64,000 nt of DNA from Rugalucina vietnamica (taxonomy: Eukaryota > Mollusca > Bivalvia > Lucinida > Lucinidae). Position numbers and translations under genes: made by a program. A model generated the notes under the pieces. The model searched no databases and was not told the origin of the DNA. It saw nothing but the letters and a program-made list of their open reading frames with translations. This document shows, piece after piece, positions 12,226 through 26,000 of this stretch; position 1 is the first letter of the stretch; each line of letters opens with the position of its first letter. Location: assembly GCA_964017185.1 (NCBI GenBank), contig OZ024876.1:15619226-15683225 (forward strand). The letters run 5' to 3'.

Positions 12226-13720
12226 TGAGCTGCGTAACGTAAGAAAACGGGATTACATGTATTGTCTATGCAAAAACAAAGTCGCAGATCAGCTGTGCAG
12301 TTGCTGATCAGCCCCTTTGTTTTCGCTACACAGATAGTACAATTTCTCTTCTTCCTAAATCTTCAAGCTTCTAGCCTTTTTCCGAGATTGTACAGCCCTC
12401 ATGAAAATTTGATGTCTGAATCCTGTCTGAATTTGTCTAATTTTTTTCTGGAAATCTGCTGAAAAAAAATCTGAATCGGTCTGAATTAGTTATAATTGCT
12501 TTTCTTAATATCTGCTGAAATTGGGACTATCCAGAAAAGATTCAGACAATTGAAGAACTGGTTCAGATATTTGATACATAAATAATAAGCACTATTCAGT
12601 CATTGTCAGAACTAATGTAGAAACAATCAGATATTTTCAGAACAAATTCAGTGCATTATTCAGAAAGGTTCAGTCAGCTTAATCATTCTGAATTTAATCT
12701 AAATATTTCTGAATACTGCTTTTCTTAATATCTGCTGAATTTGGGACAATTAAGGAAAGATTCAGACATTTTGCAGAACTGGTTCAGATTCTTGAACCAA
12801 CACTGAATATTTCTGAAATGTTAATCTGAACTTGTCTGATGGCTGAATCCACCCCCCCTCCCCCCCATTAATTCAAACTTTACTTTATATACCCATTATA
12901 TTTCATCAGTCATAATCAACTTCAGGAAGTAGTGTTTTCAAAGTATTCCCATAAGTTTTCAGATTGATCCTGGTTGATCACGTCTCTCAAGCCAAAAATG
13001 AGTGTGTAACATGTATTTTGTAGTGGGTGGGGTAATGATATTTAACTTTAAAGGTGAATTTCAGGGCAACACATGAATAATAGGCTTATACAAGCATCCA
13101 TTTAGTTCTTAATATTTTCTTGCATGTTTCAGTCATCTTTCCTCATCATTCAGTTTCTTTAAATTAAGTAAAGATTTCTGTTGAGTTTGACCTTTTTGTT
13201 CTGCAGACAACTTTGAAAAAGGAAATTCCCAGCATGCATAGAAGTCACATGACTTCCTGTTGAATTATTCAGAAAGATTCAGACAAATGCAGACAGAAAT
13301 ATTCAAAAGGATATGATTCAGACATATCCAGACCATTCAGAAAGATTCAGATTTTATTTCATATAAGAACTCATACTAATTTGGTTCAGAAAGATTCAGC
13401 TCATTATGAGGTTCAGAAAGATTAAGACCATACAATAGATTCATAAAGATTCAGACAATTCAGAATATTTCAGCCTGATTTCAGATTCTGAATCTTTCTG
13501 AATATCTATCAGAGCATGTCCAGTCATGGTTCAGAAACAATAAGACAAAAGGATTTAGTGTTCAGATGGAATCAGACAATAATTTAGTGTTAAGCCAGAC
13601 TTCAGTACTAAATAAGATAACTTCAGCCAAGTTAATAAACTATTCAGAAAATTAAGTTCATGAGGGAGGTCAGTTTGACTTTGTGAAACCCGGAAGACAA
13701 GTTTTCTCGTGTCGCGGTTC
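12226..13720 (+). mobile_element. M1 MITE split by a 1.27-kb insertion
   Basis: The left part (12226-12395) carries the terminus, the palindrome relic and the 'acagatagtacaatt' block. The right part (13667-13720) carries 'cagtttg..gaaaccc..gaagac' and the terminus 'gttttctcgtgtcgcggttc'. The two halves join to one M1 when the TCTGAAT-rich segment between them is removed. The right end lies 29 bp upstream of the exon at 13750. Confidence 0.75.
12396..13666. mobile_element. TCTGAAT-rich insertion with CCCTCATGAA ends
   Basis: It is bounded by the inverted 10-mer CCCTCATGAA / TTCATGAGGG. The outer parts are crowded with the motif TCTGAAT on the left and its complement ATTCAGA on the right, so the arms are loosely self-complementary. 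A non-repetitive middle (about 12860-13250) has no supported ORF. I do not recognise the family. Confidence 0.6.
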
Positions 13721-13749
13721 ATTTACAAACTGTATAATTTACCTTGTAG

Positions 13750-13903
13750 GTGACTACCAATGCCCAGGTGTTTGACCTTGACAATGCCATAAGTACTCTG
13801 ACTTTGACAAAGAACTTGACCAAGTCAACTGATGGTGGCACTTTTGAGTGTAAAACAGACACAGGAAATCACGAGTCGAGGATTTCAGTCCATCTCTTTA
13901 CTG
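13750..13903 (+). CDS. Basigin-like exon a: second half of first Ig domain
   Basis: The acceptor is tttaccttgtag/GTG (phase 0) and the donor ACTG/gtaaga (phase 1). It encodes 51 residues with the Ig C-terminal signature DGGTFEC, a sequon KNLT and the strand-G-like ending ISVHLF. The partner half-domain with the first Cys and Trp was not found in 1-13749. An alternative acceptor 18 bp downstream (cccag/gtgt) exists but has a poor pyrimidine tract. A 51-bp poly-A run follows in the intron at 13956. Confidence 0.85.
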
Positions 13904-13954
13904 GTAAGATACTTAGGATGTTTCGTTTCATTAGAAAACACACCTATGTTAATA

Positions 13955-14008
<54 letters not shown>

Positions 14009-17000
14009 CAGCTTGAAAAATAGCAATTTTCAGTTGAAAAACAAATACATTTTTCTTACTGTTGGCTCAAAACATTAGTTGTGTGTACACGTAAGAACTA
14101 GCTCTTATTGTTTTGTAGCAAAAGTAAGAAAAAATGTATGCCCAGGTAAACCACAGTTTTACTGTAAAGATGTAGGGTTTATGGGATGGACATATACCTC
14201 TATGCACTTCTCATTCACCATCTTTGCATTATCTGCTGGTTTCAAGCTTACAAAAACTCAGTATTGGAAATATGGGTAACCAAATCCATACTGACTGGTA
14301 CTTCCAATATTGAATGTGTCCTAGCTGGAAACCAACCTGAAATGCAAAAACGGAGAATAGTCTAGTAGCACACTTGTTAGTCAATAACCAACCTAGGTTG
14401 ATCTTCAAACCATTTGTACAAAATTCCTCTTTTTATTGACATAACGTTCCTGCGGTCATTCTGTCCCCATGGTTACCTGACACGTCCAGGTTAGAGACAA
14501 CACACAAAGTACATGTATAAATCAAAATGAGGTTGTATCGATGTTGTCATTATGCATGTATGGGAACAGCTTTCCACAGATCAGATTGATCTGTGGCAGA
14601 TCTGTGGCTAGTTGTTCCCAAACAGTATTTACTTCTTGTTGTGGCTTATTGGTTTCATCTGCCTGAGTTGTTTTCAGTCACATGTGAGCCGCCTCATAGG
14701 CGAAAACAAAGACGCAGATCAGCTTCGCGGTAACCGCGAAGCTGATCAGCGCCTTTATTTTTGCTACTCAGATAGTACAATTCCTCTTCTACTTAAATCC
14801 GAAATTTCAAGCTTCTAGCTCTCTTCTGTGCTTGTACAGGCTGGTTTGTGTCAGACCGGTTCGGAAATTACATTGTTGGTTTTCCCACGAGGTGGCTCAT
14901 TTGTTGTCTCTATAACCTGTTTTGGTGTGAATGACAGGCTGACATTATTCTAGCTTTTGGCTGTTAACGGTAGCTATACTAACATTTATCCAATAAGGAT
15001 ATATTTGCTGGGCCATTCTGATGGTAAAATTAGCAATGTAAACTGTAAAATAGAGAAATTTTCGCATTAGAGTTGATCATATTTTCTGCTTAACAGATAA
15101 TATTACATGTAATAACACTTTATAAATTATCAATAACAATTTATAAATTAAAATTGATTAAGTTCGATCCCCACAGGCGTCACCGTTTTGTGTCCTTGAG
15201 CAAGACACATTAACTATCTTCAGTACTGGTTAAACCAAGGAAAAGTTGGCTCCGTCCCGACAACTGAAAAATTTTTGACTGCGACGTTAGGCCTCAATAC
15301 AAAAAAAAAGATTAACAATCATGATAATCATGATAATCTAAAGTAAAAAATAATTTATAATAAAAATAAAGGCCGAAAAAGTAGGTACAATGTAAGGCAG
15401 AACTTTGCTATTAAATGTACATGTACCAGTAATAGTTTTTAGCTCGACTGCACGAAGTGCATAGAGCTATTGCAGTCACCCCGGTCGTCCACGTTCCCGT
15501 TCCCGTGTGCGTTCCCGTTCCCGTGCGCGTCACACTTGCGTTAAAGTTTTCTAGAAGTCCATATCTTGACAACCACTCATCAGAAAGCATTCATACTTGG
15601 ACCATAGATACCCTGTAGGGTTAGCTTTCATTCCATGGCATCGGGCCCCTGGGTCCAGGCCTGGGGGGTGGGGCTGGAGGTTAAAATCTAGAGCACCTTA
15701 AAAATAGCTATTATTGTGTTAAAGTTTTCTAGAAGTCCATATCTTGACAACCACTCATCAGAAAGCATTGATACTTGGGCCATTGACACCATGTAGGATC
15801 GGCTTTCATTCCATAGCATCAGGTCCCTGGGTCCATGCCAGGGGGAGGGGCTAGAGGTTAAAATCTAGAACACCATTAATAATAATGGCTTTTCTGTGAT
15901 ATTGTATTCTAGAAGTCTATATGTTGAAAAAATTTTATCAGAGGGCTTTCATACTGGGACCATAGGTACCCTGTAGGGTTGAGTTTCATTTCATGGCATC
16001 GGATCTCTGGGTCCATGCCTGGGGGGTGGGGCTGGAGGTTAAAAACTAGAACACTGTAAAAAATAGATGTACTGCTGTGTAACTTTTACAAGGAGTCCAT
16101 ATCTTGACAACAACTTATCATAAAGCATTCATACTTCGTACACTTTAAGTTCCATGGCATCTGACCGGGTCGGAGTCAGGGGGGCGGGGCTAGAGGTCAA
16201 AATCTAGGACACCGATTTTTTTTTCTTTTTATTTCTTAATAGAAACAACTTAGGAAGATGGTTGGTCATTCATCTTTTGACTTTTTGACACTATCTTGTG
16301 TGTCACGACGGTAAGGGTCGGTTGACCTACTTTCCATGGTTCAGTGATTTTGCCTTATATGTTGACACTCAATTAGTATATTTCTTACTTCTTTCAGATT
16401 ATGAGTGAGTACGACCAGGCCTTTGACCCCAATATACTTATAGGTCACTGTGACCTAATTTCACGGTTCAGTGATTTTGCCTTATATCTTGACACTCAAT
16501 TAGTATATTTTCATACTTTTTCAGATTATGAGTGAGTATGACCAGACCTTCGACCCCAATATACTTATAGGTCACTGTGACCTAATTTCACGGTTCAGTG
16601 ATTTTGCCTTATATCACGGTACTCAAATGGTTTATGAACAAACTTCTTTCAAAGTATGTTTGCTTATGACAAGACCTTTCACCCTGAAGTAAACCTAGGT
16701 CACTGTGACCTAATTTCACGGTTCAGTGATTTTGCCTTATATCTTGACACTCAATTAGTATATTTTCATACTTTTTTCAGATTATGAGTGAGTATGACCA
16801 GACCTTTGACCCCCAATATACTTATAGGTCATTGTGACCTAATTTCACGGTTCAGTGATTTTGCCTTATATCTCGGTACTCAAATGGTTTATGAACAAAC
16901 TTCTTTCAAAGTATGTTTGCGTATGACAAGACCTTTGACCCTGAAGTAGTCCTAGGTCACTATGACCTTATTTCACGGTTCAGTGATTTTGCCTTATATC

Positions 17001-20000
17001 TTGACACTCAATTAGTATATTTTCATACTTTTTTCAGATTATGAGTGAGTATGACCAGATCTTTGACCCCAATATACTTATAGGTCACTGTGACCTAATT
17101 TCATGGTTCAGTGACTTTGCCTTATATCTCAGCACTCAAGTGGTTTATGAACAAACTTCGTTCACACTATGTTTGCGTATGACAAGACCTTTGACCCTAA
17201 AGTAGTCCTAGGTCAATTTGACCTGATTTCACGGTTCAGTGATTTTCCAATACATCTCGGCACTCAATTGGTATATGGACATACTGCTTTCATGATATGT
17301 ATGAGTATGACAAGACCTTTGACTGTAAAGTATTCCTGGGTCACTGTGACTTAATTTCATGGTTCAGTGATTTTGCCTTATATCTCGACACTCAGTTGGT
17401 ATTTTTTTATATTTCTTTCTGATTATGAATGAGTATGACCAGACCATTAACCCAAACATACTTATAGGTCACTATGACCTAATTTCATGGTTCAGTGATT
17501 TTGCTTTATATCTCAACACTAAATGGGTATATGATCATATTTCTTTCACATTATGAGTAAGTATCACTAGACCTTTGACCCTGAAATACTTATAGGTCAG
17601 TGTGGCCTTATTTCACGGTTCAGTGATTTTGCCTTGTGTCTTGGCACTCAGTTGATATATGAACACACTTCTTTCACAATATGAGTGAGACCTCTAAATC
17701 TTAGGTAGTTATAGTTAACTTCCATGGTTCAGTGATTTTGCCTTATTGCATCATGGGTTACTGGTCGGGTTTGGCCTTATGTTTGACAAAGGTCAGAAGC
17801 AGTCGAGCACGCTGTCCTGCGACAGCTCTTATCTTAAACATATGGCCACTGTTTAATTGAGTGTAGATCTCTATTTACATGTATGTAGGTAATGGTAAGT
17901 AGCAATGAGTTACTGAGTTTTCTTTCATGTAGTCATTCTCTTAGACTTCTTTAAACTGTGGAAATTTTGCCTCTTTCTATGAGCCATATGAGCCACGACG
18001 CGAGAAAACGGGTCTGCAGGGTTTCCGACCAGGTCAGACACAAACTGGTCTTTGCAACTACAGAAGATGGCTAGAAGCTTGAAATTTCAGATTTATGAAG
18101 AAGAGGAATTGTACTATCTATGTCCCGAAAATAAGGGCGTTGATCAGCTGTGCAATTACTGCACAGCTGATCAGTGCGCCTTTGTTTTCGCTTAGGCAAA
18201 AATCTGGTTTTCTCATGACGTGGCTCCTATCACAAGAAAATCTGTTTCAAGGACAAAGTGAGCTATACAACCTCTAAAGATGGAATAACAAAATCAACAG
18301 ATGAATGACAGACTTGTAATGTGAAAGTGAGATCATCTAAATTGTCTCTGAAATATGGCTCAACTAAATTTGATATTGACCTTAAACCCTATATCCATGA
18401 TGCAACCAAAATACTTACTGCGCAGATATTGATACAACACCAGATGACAAGTGACAAAATGTAGTACATTGATTGGAAATAAATACTGAATTCCTGTAAG
18501 AGCCGAGCGAGTATACATGTATTTATGAGAAAAGGGATGGACCCTACTGCGGTTTTGGGCCACTCAACCCTCTTCAGTGACCCTTTAGATTTGGCAAAAT
18601 GGAGCCAAAGAGAAATATTTTAATTTTGCAACTTTCAACAAGATAGTCGATACAAAGACTAGTTACCTACACAGAGCCAAATATATAAAATGTTGCAATA
18701 GAAAATGAATCTGAACCAATAATGAATTTCTGATTTCTCAGAATACTCTCGCTGATCTCAAAGGACTAAAAGGAAAATATAATCTGTACTATGGATAATG
18801 TACGGGGAGACTTTTTAGGGCCACCACATGGCACAACACCAGCTGCAATAATAGCAAATAAAATAAAACTGAATTCCTTTAAAAGCAGCGAGTATATTAA
18901 GGAGAAAAACGGATGGGCCATACCCCGGTTTCAGCCACTAAAGCCTAATAAGCAACAACATATGAGCCGCCTCATGGGAAAACCTCACGGTAACCGCGAA
19001 GCTGATCAGCGCCTTTGTTTTCACTACTCAGATAGTACAATTCCTCTTCTACTTAAATCCAAAATTTCAAGCTTCTAGCTCTTTTCTGTGCTTGTACAGG
19101 CCAGTTTGTGTCGGACCTGTTCGGAAACCATATTGTTGGTTTTCCCACGTGACGGCTCATATAGCAAAGCAATATCAATTTTGCAAATACCTAAAAGCCC
19201 ATTTGATGAGGCTTCCAATCACGGCACTGCATCTTGTCATATGTGATGTTGAATCAGTCTGCGCTTTTAAAATTATGGGTAAACAGGGTGTTCTTAGACA
19301 CAAAATTTCCAATCTAAACTATTCACCATTTTTGCATTTATCCAGTACCTTAATTAGGCTGCGTATTTGCGTAATTACCCAATTAAAATATGAAAAAACG
19401 CAATTAATAACGATCTGGTAGCATAAGAAAACGCAAACGCAATACCGGAAAAATCAATTGCGTACCAGTTTTTTATCGGTGTGCGCCGCAGAACGGCTTA
19501 CGCCGTCTAGATTAAACAAAAATGTCATTGGACATGCGCAAATCGATCAATTGGAAGCCATTTCTTTTCTGTTTTTTCGTTGGTTGACTGCGATTTTAGT
19601 TAATTCTCTCAACCAATCAATGTTTCCCTTTTATTTTATGCTATGCAAAAGCAAAAGTAGAAGAAAATAAGGAAAGTACACCTCGAACATCATTTTTACC
19701 AAATTGTTTTCCATTTTACCCAATTGATTGAAAATAGAGTGCGTAACAGAATTGAACTTACCCAATTAAAATTCCAGATACGCAATTGAATGAAAAAGGG
19801 GTGCGTAAATACCCTATAGGCTAAAAAATTAATTAAGGTACTGAATTTATCGGCTGGTTTCCAGCTTACAAATAATCAATATCGGAAATACAGGTAACCA
19901 TTTACCACCCTGACCTTGAGGTCAGGGTGGTTATGGTTACCTGTATTTCCATTATTGATTTTTTAAAGCTGGAAACCAGCCGATCAAAAATGGTGACTAT

Positions 20001-23000
20001 AGGCAATAAATAAGTACTGGTACATGTAAGAAGTAATCCGAGTCTAATTGTATATGATTCTGTATACTTATCTGGGTCTTTGAATTATGAGTAATATACA
20101 GGTTTTCTTGTGATGCTGCTCATATTTTCTCATCTTTTATTTCATAAAATTTATTTAGGCAGTTATATTATTATTTAGTTTTTCTTGTTTATTTTTTCCA
20201 CTATATGTGAGTGAACTTTATTGGTTCATTATTATATGAGCTGCATTGTGGGAAAACCTGTTTCAGGTATAGATAAGTCTCGACTCAAGAAAACCTTTCT
20301 TTGATGTTTCTAACCAGGTCTGACACAAACTGGTTTGTACAGTCACAGAAGAAGGCCAGAGGATGGAAATCTTGGATTAAAGTAGACAAGGATTTATATG
20401 AGCCATTGCATGCAAAAACCAACAATTTGGGTTCCAACCAGGTCCGACACAGGCTGGTCTGTACTGTCACAGAAAAACGCTAGCAGCTTGAAACTTTGGA
20501 TATAAGTAGCAGAGGAATGGTACTATCCTTGTAGCGAAAACAAAGGCGCTGATCTGAGCTGTGCAGTTACTGCACAGCTGATCTGCACCTTTGTTTCGCA
20601 TACGTAAATTGTTAGTTTTCTGATGCAGCGGCTCATATTATATAAGTACATGTACTATCATAATCTATTTAGCTTTAAGACAAGCAGCCTTCATGAGCTG
20701 TGGAGTCACTGTACAACTGATCTGCGTCTTTGTTTTCATATAGGCTCATTACTAGGCTCGATCCTATTTTGCCGACCACTTTGCTTCAGTTTAGCTCTTG
20801 CCTTGTTGCAATAAGCTTTCATACATTAACCACTGCATGAGAAAACCAGCAAAATGCTTGGGCGAAAACAAAGGCGCATATCAGCTTCACAGTAACTGCG
20901 AAGCTGATCAGCGCCTTTGTTTTCACTACTAGGATAGTACAATCCCTCTTCTTCTTAAATTCGAATTTTCAAGCTTCTAGCTTGCTTCTGTGACTGTACA
21001 GGCAGGTTTGTGTCGGACCTGGTGGGAACCCATATTGCCGGTTTTCTCACGCACAGGCAGACATGTGTAAAGCTAGTATTTCACTGGCATGCGAATTTCT
21101 CGCAGCTGTTTTGCAAATTTTGTCGCGGACTTTCGCACGACATTCGTGTGAGTGTCACACGAGTGTCGTGAAAATTTTCATGTGTGGCGAACTAGTCGCA
21201 AATTGGTGGCGAAGGTTTTAAACATGTTTAAAAATTTTATGCGAATTTTTCTGCCAAAATATTTCGCAAGACTGTCCCGCGACGCTTGTGCGACGTTTGT
21301 GCAAGTGTCGCGAACCTGTCGCTGCCAAATTTTTGCAAATTTTTAATGAGAAATTTTTGCGACACTCATACAAATGTCGTGCGAGTGTCATACGACAGTC
21401 TTGAGAAAACATGGGAACACCTCGGGACTATCTGGCGAGAAAATAAAACAAAGCGACATTCGTACAAAATGTCTTGCGACACTTTCACAAATGTCGTGTG
21501 TCACTGTCGTACGAATTAGAATGAAAATAAGCTGCATTCGCTGGAAAGTCGTGAGACACTCTCACGAATGTCTCGCGACTGTGGTGTGACAGTTGCGAGA
21601 TATATTTTCAAAATTAGACTGAAATTCACGCATTTGTGGCATAAATGTCCATTCAATGAGACTGCAATGTGAAAGTTGTGTTTATTTATTATGAACTATT
21701 CACAAACTAGTCTCCAGTTGTCGCATTCTAGTGAAATAAGGGCTTATCTGAAATTGCATGTCCTGCTCAAAGGTGTTTAGACTGGAATTTATTCTTCTCC
21801 AAAATGCAATGTTTGTAAAATTTCAAGAATTTATAGCATTTTAACTAAAAAAAAAAAATATTTTATTTTCATTTTCAAATTTTTAAGGGAAGTTTGAATT
21901 CTTTGCTCCGCTGAAAAATGAAAAAAAAATGTTAAATGTTATTTAATAACCTTTGGGCCTGGTCATGAAACACAATCTACAGATGTTCTCATGATCAGGT
22001 TTAAAATGTTCAATTTAATTCATTGTGAAATTTTATCTTGATTCTATGCATATTAATGTATAAAATTCACCATCTGATCATAAATATATGATTGTATAAT
22101 TGTATATTTATCCATTTGTATCTATGTTTATCTTGTATCCTATCTCCAAGGGCATTTACTGTCAATGTCACTTATAGAAATTTTACACACTATTCAAGCT
22201 TTTTTTATACCTTTATGAAGAAAATGTACATGAACAGTACCCTCTGGCTGGCTTTTGAAATCGAGTTGGAAACTTTTGCCATTGATAGCGTGGTATGAGA
22301 AAGCTTGCTATTTTCATCACGATAACATGTCGGTGTAATGTATACCCCGTTATACCCCACTTTTATATAGTAAAACTGGGATATGCAGGGGTATACCTAT
22401 TTTTCTTTTTTTTTTGCTCCTAAACATAGATTGTGGGTACTCGTTAGAACCGCCTTGGCAAGGGGGTTCTAATGAGTACCCACCATCTATATGTTTTGGA
22501 ACAAAAATAAGAAAAAATGTATTAAAAAATCTATTGAAAAATTTCCATTTTTACAACTCAAGAAAAAAATCTGCATGTTACATGGGCATGTTTTCGTAAT
22601 GTTAGCAAGGGGATAGAATTACTCACAACAGAACAGAACAGAGTATGCTAAGGCAAAGCACCTTTGTTATTATTAAAAAAGTACTTTACTACATTGACGA
22701 GTCATAAAGTGGGATAACAAGATATTTAGGTATATGCCAGGGTTCAAGCTAACCAAGAACTTTAGTGAGAAACTTCTTCTCTCCCCAAGAAAATTAGGAT
22801 GTTTGAATTGAATTTCAGGTTTGCGTATATATATTCTATACGCTTTTATTAGCTCACCTAAGCCGAAGGCTCATAGGTGAGCTTATACAATGGTCAAGCT
22901 CTGGTGTCGGCGTCTTTGTGTTCGTTGTCATTCTCCACAATGTTCAAACATCTCCTCTGAAACTTAATATGCAGTACAAAGGATTCTCACATTTTATCAA

Positions 23001-26000
23001 CAAAAAATAACAGTGTATTTGCTTATCTTAAAACGAGTTGAGGTCTTAACCATGACGATGACTTAAGCTAACAATGTTGTTTTGAACAACTGACCGCTGA
23101 TCTGTGCAAAGAACTATAATTACTGATAAGTCTGTATCATTATGGATGTGCATGTAGTTTGATCTGTGCTGTTTCTGGTGTGGTTGAGATAAAGAGTGGG
23201 TTTACCCATGACATGACTTTTTAATTTTTTCATATTCATAGGCATGTGTAGCATTATCAGGACACTGACATGCATAATCATTGTTATCATCCTATTTGTA
23301 AGAACAAAAAATGCCTAAAAAATCCAGCCTGCATGTACAGAATGATGTTAGTACACAGCCAGATTGATTTGTGGCTTAACATCCCAGTAAACAGTACACA
23401 GCCAGATTGATTTGTGGCTTAACATCCCAGTAAACAGCTATGGTCATAACAGGAGGTTGTCTTCTTTTTCTGGGACTTCTATCCAACGTTGAGGCATTGT
23501 CAAAACATCTAAAATGAGCTTTTCCACCAAAATTAACAAGAAAGATTTGATTGTAGTTTTATATTTCTGATCGTTCCAATGCGATATTTCTGTAGTGGTT
23601 CTAATTGTTTTATGTTTTTTGCATTGAATTTTTTTTTGTGCTGTTTGCGCCTTATGTACGTTTTCAAATTTTAGTTAAGTTAGGGTAACTAAGTGCCAGC
23701 CTATTGGGAAATAGCTGCTTACTCAGCTTACAATCTGTTTTCTTAGTACAGTATAAGTATCTGATTGTTTATAAAGTTTTTTCTCACCTCAGTTATTGGA
23801 GTGGGAATTTCTTTCTGATTGTGTCATTTCTTGTTCATTGCCTACTTTCACCTTTTAACTTGACATTTATTGACTTTGGTTCTGATTGCACCAGTTCCAG
23901 GCCCCGAGGTTATAAAACTTTTTTCATGCTCAACTCAGCTGAGCATGAAATTTCAACTGCTGATAGAATGCTGAAAATAGTAAAAAATTGTGGAATATTC
24001 AGGTTCAAAACTAAAAAACTAGTAATTTATCCTGCTTAAAAATGTTAAAATGCCAACAATTGTTGGCATTTTAACATTTATGTGCAGGATAAATTTTCGT
24101 CTCAGATGAGTTGAGCATGAAAAAAGTTTTATAACCTCTGGGCCTGGTTGTTGCTTACCTTTCAGACATTCTTAAGGAGATTTTTTTTAATGAACTCAGT
24201 GTTTTAAGTCCAAAGTCGATGAGGCCCCCCCAGGGGTGGAGGGTCTTTGCTCACTGCTCCCTGAAAGAAAAATGACCATTCTCCCCAGCTCCCAAAAATG
24301 TTTTTCCTCAGCTCCCTGCTCCCTAAAACCTCAAAAAGTTATGCTTTCTCCCCAAATCCCTGAAAATAAATGACCCTTCTCCCCAAATCCCTGAAAAATA
24401 GCCCTTCTTCCTGAATCCCCAAAACCCCTGGGAGGGCCTTGTCGATAGCTAAGTTCATGTCAAGATGGTCAATTATATCCCAGATGCATATTATATGAGC
24501 CCCAGCATAAAAAAACTAACAACATGCATATGTGAAAACAAAGGTGCTGATCACACAGATCAGCTGTGCAAAAAAAAAAAGTTGAGATGCCTCTCATTTA
24601 TTATTACCTTATCTTGCCTTTTCTATTTTAGTTTCTCTGAGCAATGACAATCTAGTAAAGGGGGCGACGTCCGTCACTCTACAATGTGTCCCTGAAGGTG
24701 TGAGCCCCTCTGATGACATCAAGGTGGCATGGATCAGAGATGGCAAGAACCTAACTACGGACAGCAAGTACATCATATACGCGGAGAACAACTCCCTGGT
24801 GATTAATGACCCAGGTATCTGTTACAACTTTTGTTATTTCCTCAGCCATATTCTTCTAATCCTGAAAATACTTGCTTACAAAATACAGTTGAAGTTGTAG
24901 ATTCATTGAGGTTACAGGTTGTTAGTAAATTTATTTGATACATTATTAATTAACTTATTATGCCCCCAACTTTGAAAAAGTTGGTAGGGCATATTGCTTT
25001 GGGCTTGTCCGTGTGTCCGTGTGTCCGCACCACTTTTTCTTAACTTTTAAACGGTGGATGCTAGTGTCTTGAAATTTCATATATGGATTCCTCATGAAAA
25101 AAAAGATGACCCGTATTTTTTTTCTTTTCTGAGTTATGCCCCCTTTCTGAATTATCTCCCTTTGAAAAAAAATCTTGAAAATCTTGTGTGCAAGATATCT
25201 CAAAATGTATTTGAGCTAATGCTTTCATATTTGGTATGCTGATTGGGAACAAGGAGTAGATCACATGATTAACTTTTGAGAACTTTTTGTCAAATTTTGA
25301 CAAAATTACGGAATTTTGAAAATTTATCAATTTTACCACTTTCGGATTTAAGTGTGCATCTGTTATCACTGTTAGTCCTCAAGTTTGCTATTTGTGCCCA
25401 GGTCAACTCTGTTTGCTTACATGATTTTCAAAAATAATGAAAAAACTGTGCCAGGTTAGTGGCAAGCATACAGTTGGGGGCATAGTGTTTTACAAACACT
25501 TATTTCTAGTTAGTTTATAGTCCTTAAATACAGAGAATTTGGTCTGTGGCATACTGGTGACATTTCTTTTATCGCATAGTCTATACTGGATTTCACCTCG
25601 ACCTAATACAGCTGACATCGCACTATTACAGTTGACCTTGTATCTATATGGATTGACCTGCTATCTGTATGGAAACCCCTACATCTGATTGGTCAAAATA
25701 CGACACGCAAGGTCATGTGCCGCGTTTAATGTCGGAATAATGAGTTGAGACAAAAACAATGGCGGCGATTGAGCCGATCAAGTAAAATAGTGAACAAACA
25801 AACAAAATTCATGTCAGCATCTTTGAAAAGAATGTCAGACATGGGTGCTAAGAATGATGAAGGTATGCTTGACAGCGGATGATATGGACAGATATGGACT
25901 TTTGATAGTTAATTAATGAAAATCTCATTAACCAAGTTATTTTGTATTGGACCAGTTACAGGTCCTCAGCTGTATTTGTACTAATTAGTGCACAGCATGC

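Noticed and set aside
1..13749. Search for the missing first half of the first Ig domain and a signal-peptide exon
   Set aside because: No stretch with an Ig Cys/Trp pair followed by a phase-0 donor was convincing. LQCDNLSGELQDQW near 6707 has the wrong Cys-Trp spacing and lies in repeat DNA.
13956..14023. Poly-Lys C-terminus on the ORF that covers exon a
   Set aside because: This is intron read-through into a poly-A run. The exon ends at the gtaaga donor at 13904.
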